Both the position numbers and the translations under genes were made by a program. Below are positions 26,941 through 34,949 of a stretch of DNA of 64,000 bases, piece by piece. The first letter of the stretch is position 1; the number at the start of each line of letters is the position of its first letter. The stretch comes from Woeseiaceae bacterium (GTDB taxonomy: Bacteria; Pseudomonadota; Gammaproteobacteria; Steroidobacterales; Woeseiaceae), in contig WVYQ01000020.1 in assembly GCA_011772865.1 (NCBI GenBank), forward strand, positions 141,298-205,297. The letters run 5' to 3'. Under the pieces are notes generated by a model. That model saw nothing but the letters and a program-made list of their open reading frames with translations, was not told the DNA's origin and did no database searches.

Positions 26941-27869
26941 GCGAGGCCCTTCTGCTTGAGGAACTTCATCGGGTCGGAGACATTTTCATGGACACCGACT
27001 TTCCTGGGCTTTAGACCCAATGCCATGCCGAGGAGCTGGGTGAAATAGAGGATCTTGATATCGACAGTCTCGCCGAGCACCTTCTCTGCCCTTATCTGAT
27101 GCATCTCGAGCCCGGAATGGCAGGTCGGGCATTCGGTCGCAATGACGTCCGCACCGGCGAGTTTCGCCGCTTTGAGAATGTTCAGCACGAGCTTTGTCGA
27201 CGTATCGCTGTCGGACAAGGTGTGCGCGCCCCCGCAACAGGCCGTCTTGAGCGGAAACTCCACATTCTCGGCCCCCGCTGCGGCCAGGAGGTCGTCCATG
27301 AAATGCGGTTTCGACGTCGACTCGGACCCGGGACCCGCATCCTTCTCGGGAAAGATGTGCCGTGGCCGCGTGTACATGCAGCCGTAATAGTTGGCAACCT
27401 TGATGCCGGAGAGCGAATTCTTTACGCGCTCGGCGAGCCCTTCCTCGCCTATCGAATCCTTGATCCAGTCGAGCGCATGAATCGTCTCCACTTGCCCGGA
27501 CTCGTAGCTCTTGTGGCCGGCCTTCTTCGACAGCTTGGCGACAACCTCAACGGATTCGGGATCATGCTTGAGGTCGTATTCGGCTTTTTTCAGGTTGTGA
27601 TAACAACCGTTGCAGGGCGCCATAACGACGTCCATATCCATCTCGTTGACGGCAACAGACATCACGCGTGACGAGAGATAGGTCTGCAGCTTCGGATCGA
27701 TATTCTTGACCTCCATGGCGCCGCAGCAATTCCAGTTTTTGACTTCGACGAGATCCAGCCCCAGCGCCTTGCCGACCGCTTTGGTCGAACGATTGTAGGA
27801 ATGGCCTGTTCCTTCGAGCGCGCAGCCAGGGTAATAGGCAACTTTTTTATATTTGTCTTTTGTCGTCAT
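26937..27869 (-). CDS. hdrB2: sHdr complex subunit HdrB2
   Basis: A 310-residue HdrB-type protein with two complete CCG domains. The first is C16, NWNCCG (C48-C49) and MAPCNGC (C86, C89); the second is YYGCMY, TACCGGAH and TECPTCHSG. Such domains bind noncubane clusters that act on disulfides or thiols, and in sHdr they are proposed to oxidise a protein-bound sulfane sulfur. The track ORF (from 28400) is extended backwards through hdrC2 in another frame; the real ATG at 27869 overlaps the hdrC2 stop as ATGA. Its stop overlaps the next gene in the same way. Confidence 0.92.
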   Translation of the reverse strand: MTTKDKYKKVAYYPGCALEGTGHSYNRSTKAVGKALGLDLVEVKNWNCCGAMEVKNIDPKLQTYLSSRVMSVAVNEMDMDVVMAPCNGCYHNLKKAEYDLKHDPESVEVVAKLSKKAGHKSYESGQVETIHALDWIKDSIGEEGLAERVKNSLSGIKVANYYGCMYTRPRHIFPEKDAGPGSESTSKPHFMDDLLAAAGAENVEFPLKTACCGGAHTLSDSDTSTKLVLNILKAAKLAGADVIATECPTCHSGLEMHQIRAEKVLGETVDIKILYFTQLLGMALGLKPRKVGVHENVSDPMKFLKQKGLA

Positions 27870-28594
27870 GATGACAGCGCCTGCTCCTGTTTCTCGTGCT
27901 GCTCGTCGATGTACTCCTGCATCGCCGCCGCGGCAGAAGACCACCCGCGCGTCTTCGGCGCAACGAATGTCGCGAGACCCATGCGAGTCAGCAAACCGAC
28001 GGGCAGGTTTCGCAGCAAACGCTTGACCATCTCGATCATCCAGGGCTGCATGAGTCCTTGTTTGGTTCGGCTGAAAAAGCGCCGTATCGTGCGGCTCTCT
28101 TCGATCTTGCCGGTCTTGATGACTTGCTCTGTAAACACTTCGTCGAAGTGCATGGATGGTGATTTGGGCGTGTGGCCCTTGCGCTCCAGCCAGTGCGCCG
28201 TCGCTTTCATGACGCCCTCTGGGAAAACGTCTCGCGGACACGCATACGTGCATTTGTTGCAGGACACGCACTGCCAGATGATGTCCTTGTCGCGCAGGAG
28301 CTCGTCCTCCATGCCCATGCGAATCAGGTAGATCCAGTAACGCGGATTGAAATCGGGATTGATCGCGTTGACCGTGCACGAGTTCGTACATGACCCGCAC
28401 TGCCAGCAGCGGTGGATGTTTTCGCCGCCCGGCAACGCTGCAATCTCGTCTTCCATCGCCTCGTTGTAGTCGCTGACGACGCGCGATTCGATGAACGTGC
28501 TCCAGTGACCGGATACATCGACACCGTCAATCACGAGTTCCTCGTGGGTCTTGAGGTTCTCGGGGCGAATCAGTGATTTCTCGTGGATGGGCAT
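27866..28594 (-). CDS. hdrC2: sHdr complex subunit HdrC2
   Basis: A 242-residue iron-sulfur protein with two 4Fe-4S motifs, CWQCGSCTNSC and CVSCNKCTYACP, between about residues 63 and 120, followed by a helical C-terminal region rich in basic residues. It shuttles electrons between the HdrB and HdrA parts of the sulfur-oxidising heterodisulfide reductase-like complex in the cytoplasm. It is the second HdrC in the cluster and pairs with hdrB2, which begins within its stop codon. No membrane helix is seen. Confidence 0.92.
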   Translation of the reverse strand: MPIHEKSLIRPENLKTHEELVIDGVDVSGHWSTFIESRVVSDYNEAMEDEIAALPGGENIHRCWQCGSCTNSCTVNAINPDFNPRYWIYLIRMGMEDELLRDKDIIWQCVSCNKCTYACPRDVFPEGVMKATAHWLERKGHTPKSPSMHFDEVFTEQVIKTGKIEESRTIRRFFSRTKQGLMQPWMIEMVKRLLRNLPVGLLTRMGLATFVAPKTRGWSSAAAAMQEYIDEQHEKQEQALSS

Positions 28595-28605
28595 TCTGTC
28601 GGTGC

Positions 28606-29451
28606 CTAGTTGATTGTCTCGGAGTCGTCGATCACGAACGCCTCACCGTCGATGGATTTGAGCCGGGTCTTGCCGCTGCCCGGCCGCACGCCGTCAAGGC
28701 CGAGTAACCGGCGCGTGTGTTGCATCGGGTCTTCGGGCGCCGAGAAATCGGCGCGCAAATAGCTGCCGCCCTGCTCGCAGATATACTGGGCATAGGCCTG
28801 CGCACACAGGATGTCGACGTACTGCAGGACGTCGCGGAAGAATCCTTCATCCGACAGGAACTGACTCAGTTCCTCGCGCAACATCAGGAACGTGCCATAC
28901 CCGTCCGCGACCTTGATCGTTAAGTGATCGACGTTGTCACCGTGCCAGATCTCGCGCAGGACGCCGGTATTTGCATTCGCGTCCCAGACCCACCGATTCA
29001 TCAGCGGAATCTGTTCGGGATAGACGTTATGCAGCAATTCGGCGGCCAGGTCCCTGACCCACCGATGTTTCTTGTCCTGCGGGAACCGGGCGCAGAATGT
29101 GCTGATCCGGGCGTCGACGTTATCGTCGTCCGCAAACAGCGCGCAAATGCCTTCGTGCAGGTCCGGATACGTGTCGCCGGTCAGCCAGTTGCCGATACGG
29201 CGCCTGACGGTCGCCATAAACGTGCACAGCCCCTTGAACGTCTCGAGGTCGAGACTCTCGACCGCACCATCGGCCAGCGCCTGCTGGAACATCGAGCTCT
29301 TGAGTTTGACGGCATCGACGTAACGCTCGATACCTCCCTGTTCTTCAGAACCTGCAACCACAGACTGCAGCGCCATTCGAATCGCGTCGCCGGACAAGTC
29401 GAGCACGGGACGCTCGACATCAACCGTTTGCAGTGCAGTAAGCCGGGACAC
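28606..29451 (-). CDS. sHdr-associated conserved protein (Hyp between hdrA and hdrC2)
   Basis: A 281-residue soluble protein at the fixed position between hdrA and hdrC2 that is known from type I sHdr clusters (C1-B1-A-hyp-C2-B2). It has no CxxC clusters or nucleotide-binding motif. Visible landmarks are TVRRRIGNWLTGDTYPDLHE, KHRWVRDLAAELLHNVYPEQ and PLMNRWVWDANANTGVLRE. It may be a structural or assembly part of the complex. It is 11 bases behind hdrA and 11 ahead of hdrC2. The position is firm; the function is unknown. Confidence 0.82.
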   Translation of the reverse strand: MSRLTALQTVDVERPVLDLSGDAIRMALQSVVAGSEEQGGIERYVDAVKLKSSMFQQALADGAVESLDLETFKGLCTFMATVRRRIGNWLTGDTYPDLHEGICALFADDDNVDARISTFCARFPQDKKHRWVRDLAAELLHNVYPEQIPLMNRWVWDANANTGVLREIWHGDNVDHLTIKVADGYGTFLMLREELSQFLSDEGFFRDVLQYVDILCAQAYAQYICEQGGSYLRADFSAPEDPMQHTRRLLGLDGVRPGSGKTRLKSIDGEAFVIDDSETIN

Positions 29452-29462
29452 GACGCGTCGCC

Positions 29463-30512
29463 CTAGGCGCTCTTGTCGACCGGCTGGTGGAGTTCGCTCA
29501 ATACGGACATCGCCGCCGCATGGCCCTGCGCAATCGAATCGTCGATCGTCTCGGGGCCCGTCGCCGCACCGGCCACGAATACGCCAGGCCGGGACGTATG
29601 TCCCATCGCACCGTAGCGATTCTCGGCCGCAATGTGACCATGCTCTTCGAGATCGACGCCGAAGATATCAGCAAGCTGCGGATTGTCGACGTTGGGGTCC
29701 ATGCCGATCGCGTGGACGACCATGTCGAACGGGATTGTGATCGGCCGCTTGACGAGCGTGTCCTCGCCCTTGACGATCAGCTTTTCGCCATCAGATGTGA
29801 CCTCCGCGATGCGCGCCTTGATGTACTTGACCTTGAATTCCTCCTGGCTTCGCCAGTAGTACTTGGTCTCGTACAGGCCGAACGTGCGAATGTCCATGTA
29901 GTAGATGTAGACGTGGCATTCGGGCAGTTCCTCGCGAATCTCCATCGCCAGGTTCGACGACACCGTGCAGCAGATCTTCGAGCACCACTCACGCCCGATC
30001 TGGCGATCGCGGGACCCGACACAAAGAAGGATCGCGACGCGCTGGGGTTTGCGGCCATCGGACGGGCAACGCACGCCCTGGCCAGACGAGATCATCTGCT
30101 CGACCTGGGTCGTCGTGACGACGTCGGGAAACGTGCCGAAGCCCCACTCGGGCTTGTTGATCGAGTCGAAGTGGGTGAATCCACTACAAAGTACCGCCGC
30201 TTCAACCTGTGCGTTGTCGCCATTGGAAAACTCTGCGGTGAAGTTGCCCGGTGTCCCGTCAAACTTCGTAACCGTGGTCCCGGTGAGAACCTTGATATTG
30301 GAATCGCCCTCTACCCGATCGACCATGCCGCCGATCGCATCCTTCGCCCACTCGCCCGATGGCACCAGCTTGGCGTAGCCGGACAGTATCGGCGCACCGC
30401 CGAGCTTGTCCTCCTTTTCAACCAGGATGCTGGAGCGACCGACGGTCCCGAGGCTGTGCGCTGCGGCCAGCCCGGCGGGCCCGCCACCGACGATCAGGAT
30501 AGGTTTAGTCAT
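29463..30512 (-). CDS. hdrA: sHdr complex flavoprotein HdrA
   Basis: A 349-residue FAD protein, the short HdrA form typical of sulfur oxidisers, without the extra ferredoxin and MvhD-type domains of methanogen HdrA. The FAD-binding Rossmann motif is at the very start (PILIVGGGPAGLAAAHSLG) and the second flavin motif at the end (SRPGVFVAGAATGPETIDDS). A cysteine group GREWCSKICCTVSSNLA sits where HdrA binds a 4Fe-4S cluster. It is expected to be the electron entry or exit site of the complex. It overlaps hdrB1 by 8 bases, and 11 bases separate it from the next gene. Confidence 0.93.
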   Translation of the reverse strand: MTKPILIVGGGPAGLAAAHSLGTVGRSSILVEKEDKLGGAPILSGYAKLVPSGEWAKDAIGGMVDRVEGDSNIKVLTGTTVTKFDGTPGNFTAEFSNGDNAQVEAAVLCSGFTHFDSINKPEWGFGTFPDVVTTTQVEQMISSGQGVRCPSDGRKPQRVAILLCVGSRDRQIGREWCSKICCTVSSNLAMEIREELPECHVYIYYMDIRTFGLYETKYYWRSQEEFKVKYIKARIAEVTSDGEKLIVKGEDTLVKRPITIPFDMVVHAIGMDPNVDNPQLADIFGVDLEEHGHIAAENRYGAMGHTSRPGVFVAGAATGPETIDDSIAQGHAAAMSVLSELHQPVDKSA

Positions 30513-31854
30513 TGCTTAGTCTCTTGAATCCCGGACCCGATGTAATCATTGTTCTCGGGTCATACAGCGTCTCGCCCTTGCCGGCTTCGACGTCTTTCAG
30601 GTAGGCCTCGAATTCGGCTTTCTTGGCCTGCCAGTCGATGCCCAGTTTGTCCATGAGGGTCTCGGTCGACGACGCATGCCAGTGCGACTGCACGATCTTG
30701 TAGGGATGCGCACCGCATACCAATGCTGCGAACTGGCAGTCGGCGAGTATAGGGAGGTCCACGGGTTTGCCTGCAGCCGCGCCTATCCACTGGTTCTTGT
30801 CGAGCGTCGTGATACAGCCGGTATCGTGACCAATCATCACATCGGCCTTTGCTTCTTCGACGGCGACGCGGATTTTGCGATCGATCGCGAACGAGCGCGT
30901 GAACTCGCGTTCGGAAATAATGTGCCGGAAACCGAAGCCGCAGCAGTCGTACCAGGTACGGTAGTCGATGACCTGCGTGCCCAGCGATTCGAGGATGCCG
31001 GTAGTCACGGCGACGCGATTGCCGCCGAGGATCTTGTCATCGTAGATCGCATCCTCGGGAACCATCTTGTAAACGTGACAGGCCGGGTGCACGGTCGCAC
31101 GAATCTCGCTCGCGTCGATAACCTGGCGCTTCGCGATCTCGTCGCGCATGACGTGCAGCCACTCGGAGTAATGCACGACCTCTTCCGGTATCAGCAGCTT
31201 GCCGTCGACGAGGCGGCCCAGCTTGCCGAGAATCTTTTTGACGCGCTCGCGAAGTTTTGCGGACTGCAGCAGGTATCCGCGCACTTCCTTGTAGTTGCCG
31301 AAAGACGTACCGCAATGCACGAGCGGATAGAAATGACCCTCGGGCAGGCCCTGCGCCTTGGAAGACACATAGGCCTGGTGAAAGTTACGCAGGAATACAG
31401 CAGCGAGGCTTTCAATGTTGCCGATGCCTGAACCATGGTAATTCCACGCCGTACACGACGTCTGGTCCGTCTCGTCGAGGTAGCTGATGTCCAGCTCGTT
31501 CATGAGCCACAAGAGCGACGCCGGGTAACCCGGGATATTGCCGCACTGGCCGCAGGACTTGTGGTGCCAGAGCTGGTTGGTCGGCACACGCTTGTCCCAG
31601 CCATAAAGCGTCTTCACCGTAACGGGCTTGTGCTCGTCCTGGACTCTGTGGACCAGGATCTCGCCGTCCTTCTCGAGCTCCCACATGACGTCGCGGACAT
31701 CTTCAACGCGATCCTTGTTCGTCAGCATCGAACGCCGGTTGACGATCTGGTCGACCCAGACCGTTGCGACATGGGCATCTTCCTTGCTCAGATTCGAATC
31801 GGTCCATTCGGACCCGTGACCCGTAAAACGTTCCCCACCATTACCTGTCGACAT
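30505..31854 (-). CDS. hdrB1: sHdr complex subunit HdrB1
   Basis: A 449-residue HdrB-type protein, longer than HdrB2, with a leading extension of about 90 residues before the first cysteine region. The first CCG-like domain is degenerate (KSCGQCGNIPGYP, then QTSCTAWNYH and LVHCGTSFGNY). The second is HPACHVYKM, TWYDCCGFGFRH and GHDTGCITTLDKNQ. The asymmetry between HdrB1 and HdrB2 is typical and suggests that only one carries a full noncubane cluster per CCG repeat. The gene follows hdrC1 after nine bases and overlaps hdrA. Confidence 0.92.
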   Translation of the reverse strand: MSTGNGGERFTGHGSEWTDSNLSKEDAHVATVWVDQIVNRRSMLTNKDRVEDVRDVMWELEKDGEILVHRVQDEHKPVTVKTLYGWDKRVPTNQLWHHKSCGQCGNIPGYPASLLWLMNELDISYLDETDQTSCTAWNYHGSGIGNIESLAAVFLRNFHQAYVSSKAQGLPEGHFYPLVHCGTSFGNYKEVRGYLLQSAKLRERVKKILGKLGRLVDGKLLIPEEVVHYSEWLHVMRDEIAKRQVIDASEIRATVHPACHVYKMVPEDAIYDDKILGGNRVAVTTGILESLGTQVIDYRTWYDCCGFGFRHIISEREFTRSFAIDRKIRVAVEEAKADVMIGHDTGCITTLDKNQWIGAAAGKPVDLPILADCQFAALVCGAHPYKIVQSHWHASSTETLMDKLGIDWQAKKAEFEAYLKDVEAGKGETLYDPRTMITSGPGFKRLSND

Positions 31855-31863
31855 TTTCTGCTC

Positions 31864-32610
31864 CTAATCCTCGTCTTGCTCATCGAGCCAGTCTTCGTAG
31901 TCATCGCGTTTTTCGTCCATGATGTCGCAGATGACGTCGAAGAGGTTCTCATCAATTGTTTCAAGGCTGTCCAGCACGCCCGTCTCTTCCCAGATCGTGT
32001 AAAGCTCGACCGAGGTCTTGAGGTTGACCTCCCAGGCCGTCTTGGTCGTGTGCAAGGTCGGCATCGGGATGGCCTTGCGCAACAGCTCCAGCGGCGCATC
32101 GACCTTGGAAATATTCGGGCCCCAGTCGGCGAAGTGTTCCGGGTTGATCATGTCGGGCGACAGCTGGTTGCCCGTCGAAATCAGTTTCAGCATCACGCGG
32201 CTGAACGGCCGCAGCACGCTCTTGGCCGACTCCATGCCGTGCTTGATCGCAGTCTCGCGCATGAGCATCACGAGCCCGCCCGGCGAATTACCGAACGGGC
32301 AGCGCGCGGCACAGGTGTAGCACTGCGCGCAGGACCAGATCTTCTCCTGCATGGCATCGTAGATGCCCTCGAGATTCTCGGTCCAGAGCAGCTGCACGAT
32401 CTCGCGCGGACTGAAGTCGTAGTAATGCGCGGCGGGACATGTCGCCGTACAGATACCGCAGTTCAGGCAGCCGTTCAGCTCGTGGTCGTAACGCATGTCC
32501 GACTGTATGTCCTGGAAGATTTCCTCAAGTTGCTCGCGGCCAACGGGCGATTCATCGGAAACCGGATCGCCGATGAATTCCTGGATGCGCGATGTCGATG
32601 AATGAGACAT
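31864..32610 (-). CDS. hdrC1: sHdr complex subunit HdrC1
   Basis: A 248-residue iron-sulfur subunit with motifs CLNCGICTATCPA and CAQCYTCAARCPFG at about residues 48-105. The C-terminal 50 residues are strongly acidic (DEKRDDYEDWLDEQDED), a contrast to HdrC2. It is the first Hdr subunit in the operon, nine bases after dsrE, and would carry electrons from HdrB1 to HdrA. Confidence 0.92.
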   Translation of the reverse strand: MSHSSTSRIQEFIGDPVSDESPVGREQLEEIFQDIQSDMRYDHELNGCLNCGICTATCPAAHYYDFSPREIVQLLWTENLEGIYDAMQEKIWSCAQCYTCAARCPFGNSPGGLVMLMRETAIKHGMESAKSVLRPFSRVMLKLISTGNQLSPDMINPEHFADWGPNISKVDAPLELLRKAIPMPTLHTTKTAWEVNLKTSVELYTIWEETGVLDSLETIDENLFDVICDIMDEKRDDYEDWLDEQDED

Positions 32611-32619
32611 GAGTGAGTC

Positions 32620-32997
32620 CTAGTACGAAAGCACCCGAACGTCCTCTTCCATGACTTCTTCGATCAGGTGCGCGCCGCCGACGATGCCCTCGCATTCCGG
32701 GATCAGGTCATCCTGGGTCATGTCGAACAGGTCGAGATTCGGCGAGCAGCAGTAGAACTTGGCCCCGGCTTCATGGGCATCCTGTATGAAGCTGTAGACC
32801 GACTTGGGCGAACCCTCCTTGACGAAGAGTTTTTCGGCGACGCCCTTTTTCATGAGCCTGCCCGAGGTCGCCGTGCAGATTACATCGACCTCATAGTCCA
32901 TCGCGGCGGCAACCGTGGCCTGGAAAATCGGCGCCCCGAGCTCTTCGCCATTACGCGGGTCGGTGTTGGCCATGACGATAATGAGTTTCTCAGCCAT
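32620..32997 (-). CDS. dsrE: DsrE-type sulfurtransferase of the sHdr cluster
   Basis: A 125-residue DsrE/F-fold protein, first gene of the sHdr operon. The probable sulfur-carrying cysteines are the vicinal C83-C84 (FYCCSPNLDLF), with C41 and C102 elsewhere. Proteins of this group (DsrE3) accept sulfane sulfur from TusA-like carriers and pass it towards sHdr-LbpA. GAGGGG eight bases before the ATG is a good ribosome site. The leader upstream contains a short GC hairpin and the shared palindrome (site B). Confidence 0.9.
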   Translation of the reverse strand: MAEKLIIVMANTDPRNGEELGAPIFQATVAAAMDYEVDVICTATSGRLMKKGVAEKLFVKEGSPKSVYSFIQDAHEAGAKFYCCSPNLDLFDMTQDDLIPECEGIVGGAHLIEEVMEEDVRVLSY

Positions 32998-33025
32998 TTC
33001 TTGTTCCCCTCGGGTCGGCCGTCCG

Positions 33026-33039
33026 GCGCCTGCCGGCGC
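33026..33039. other. Short GC-rich hairpin in the dsrE leader
   Basis: GCGCC-TGCC-GGCGC forms a perfect 5-base-pair stem between site B and the dsrE ATG. There is no T-run, so it is a poor terminator for the lip operon; it could be a leader structure of the sHdr mRNA. Confidence 0.3.
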
Positions 33040-33050
33040 TCCAACAGCAC

Positions 33051-33066
33051 ATTAGCATATCCTAAA
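33051..33066. promoter_or_regulatory. Sulfur-regulon palindrome, site B (ATTAG-N6-CTAAA)
   Basis: ATTAGCATATCCTAAA matches ATTAG-N6-CTAAT at 9 of 10 positions. It starts 54 bases before the dsrE start codon and overlaps the stop codon of the amidotransferase-like gene. This gives the sHdr genes their own regulated promoter within the long minus-strand gene run. Confidence 0.55.
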
Positions 33067-33862
33067 TTACTGTTTCATCCAAACTCTTTGGGGCCTTTGC
33101 GGCCGCCTTCGGCGATGACATAAGGCCCGTGCATTGCACGAGCCCGGTCATGATTGGCACGAGGTCGTCCTCGATCTCCGGCTGCAGCGCGCGGAGCTCG
33201 TCGAGTCTGCGGGCCGCACCCTCGGGGACTTCTTCGAATTCCATGATCAGGTCTTCGACCATGCCGAGCTTAATCCCGGGATTGCCCAGGAAACCATAGG
33301 CATTGTCACCAACTTCGAACACGGCGGCTGAGCCGCCTTCGTCCACGGCCAGCACGCGGGCCGCATCGGGCAGCACGGGCCGGTCACGCATGTAGACAAC
33401 CTGGCTGAAGGTCTCGGGCAGGTAACCGTTCAGGGCGTCGTGGACGACCCGGGTCGCGGTCGTGCACTCGAAGCGGAAATCGGCAGGCTCGCTCGAGCCG
33501 CCGGCCGCGATCGCCAGGATTTGCGCGCCCAGCCCGATGCCGATGACCGGCGTGCCCTCTGCCAGCATCGCGCGCGTGATCGCGATCTCCTCGGCCAGCG
33601 TCGGCAGGTCCCGCGTGCCGGCGCTGCCCCAGGGCCCGCCGCCAAGCAGGATCAGTGCGTCCGCCGGCAGGTCCGGTCCGGGCAGCTTCGCTTTGCCGCC
33701 CGCAAACGGACGAAAGTACTGGAAGCGAATTCGCCGCCCTTCGAGGTGGTCTTCCATGAGTCCAAGATACTCGCCTGCCGTGTGCTGCAGAACGGCGACG
33801 ACGTTCATCGGCGTCTCGGTACGCCCGGCCATTGCGAATGCGTCAGGACTGCACTCAGGCAT
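33062..33862 (-). CDS. Class I glutamine amidotransferase-like protein lacking the catalytic triad
   Basis: A 266-residue protein with the class I glutamine amidotransferase fold (DALILLGGGPWGSAG and AEGTPVIGIGLGAQILAIAA). The nucleophile elbow, normally GxCLGxQ, reads GIGLGAQ, so the cysteine is glycine (G110 here). The His-x-Glu motif, normally FHPE, reads GNPG (N194, G196). Glutaminase activity is therefore not expected; a binding or scaffold role is likely. The start at 33862 has AGGAG six bases upstream; the track start (33943) lies inside the ligase gene. The gene overlaps the sLpl(AB) stop by 8 bases and ends the lipoate assembly operon. Confidence 0.8.
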   Translation of the reverse strand: MPECSPDAFAMAGRTETPMNVVAVLQHTAGEYLGLMEDHLEGRRIRFQYFRPFAGGKAKLPGPDLPADALILLGGGPWGSAGTRDLPTLAEEIAITRAMLAEGTPVIGIGLGAQILAIAAGGSSEPADFRFECTTATRVVHDALNGYLPETFSQVVYMRDRPVLPDAARVLAVDEGGSAAVFEVGDNAYGFLGNPGIKLGMVEDLIMEFEEVPEGAARRLDELRALQPEIEDDLVPIMTGLVQCTGLMSSPKAAAKAPKSLDETVI

Positions 33863-34931
33863 TACGGGCTCCTGCCAGCGCGTTCGCGATCGAGGCCTTG
33901 AAGTCTTCGGGGGACACGCTGAGCATGTCGATATCGTTGTCATTGAAGAACGCGTCGATCTCGCCGTCGATCTCCTCGATGCGCGTCCCGGCCAGGTGGG
34001 CCTCGAGATCGAACACGATTCTTGGCGGCGTCACGAAAAAGTCGCCTGAGATCAGGGCACGCTGCAATACTTGTTTTGTCGGTCCCTCGAGCTTGACGAA
34101 CGAATCGATCGTTCCGCCGGCACCCGTGTGGGTTCCTGCCAACGTACCGTGGTCATCACCGGGGTTGTCGATTTCGGCAACAAACTCGTCGGTGCCGATT
34201 TCTTCAATGAAGTATCGATTGGCCAACGCTTCCTCGTTTTCGGTGATATCGCCTGGCGCGGCCGAAATGCCGAGGCCCTCGGTGAATCCTCGAATGAGCG
34301 CGCCTTTGATCGTCTCGATGTCCGGCATCTCATCGCCGAGCAATTCTTTGAGCGTTACGACCCGTTGCGCCGCCGAGTCCAGGTCCCGCTTGGCGAGCTT
34401 GGCCTCCGGGATCCTCAATGCCTGGACCATCTGCTGGGGGTTCATGTCCACGAGTACCGTGCCCTGGTAGATCAGCACGTCGCCATCGAAGAAGCCACCG
34501 GTACCGGAAATCTTGCGCCCGTCAACCTCGATGTCATTACGCGGGCGGAACGTCGCATCGACGCCCAGTTCCTTGAACCCGAGCGCGGCAGCGTTACAGA
34601 TCTTTTCTGCAAGTTCGGGTAAAGCTGCCACCCCCAACGATGAGCGATGAAAGACGAGCTCCCAACCGAGCTGCCCCTCATCGAGATAGATCGCGCCGCC
34701 GCCCGTGATTCGACGCACGATGCCGACCCCGTTGTTGCGGCAAAAATCGAGGTTGATCTCGCGGCTCAGATCCTGGTGCCGACCGATCAGCGCTGTCGGA
34801 GGAAATCGCAGAAAACGAATCGTGTCCGGCACGTGGCCGGCCTGACGTTCCTCGATCAGTGCTGCGTCGAACGCGATATTGGCACGCCCCTCGCGCACAC
34901 CGGTATCAATAATGCGAAAGGAATCTGTCAT
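33855..34931 (-). CDS. Lipoate-protein ligase sLpl(AB) for LbpA
   Basis: A 358-residue ligase with the LplA-type catalytic domain (RRITGGGAIYLDEGQLGWEL, the lipoyl-AMP loop; GRKISGTGGFFDG with the catalytic lysine) and a C-terminal LplB-like accessory domain from about residue 255. The joined A and B parts are the mark of sLpl(AB), the ligase dedicated to LbpA in the recently described LipS1/LipS2 pathway. It would attach lipoate or octanoate to K71 of LbpA. AGGA six bases upstream supports the ATG. Confidence 0.88.
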   Translation of the reverse strand: MTDSFRIIDTGVREGRANIAFDAALIEERQAGHVPDTIRFLRFPPTALIGRHQDLSREINLDFCRNNGVGIVRRITGGGAIYLDEGQLGWELVFHRSSLGVAALPELAEKICNAAALGFKELGVDATFRPRNDIEVDGRKISGTGGFFDGDVLIYQGTVLVDMNPQQMVQALRIPEAKLAKRDLDSAAQRVVTLKELLGDEMPDIETIKGALIRGFTEGLGISAAPGDITENEEALANRYFIEEIGTDEFVAEIDNPGDDHGTLAGTHTGAGGTIDSFVKLEGPTKQVLQRALISGDFFVTPPRIVFDLEAHLAGTRIEEIDGEIDAFFNDNDIDMLSVSPEDFKASIANALAGARNA

Positions 34932-34949
34932 GACAGTCCTGGCCGTGTG

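Noticed and set aside
27870-28400. Long N-terminal extension of the HdrB2 ORF
   Set aside because: It reads hdrC2 in a wrong frame; HdrB2 begins at 27869 with the canonical ATGA overlap.
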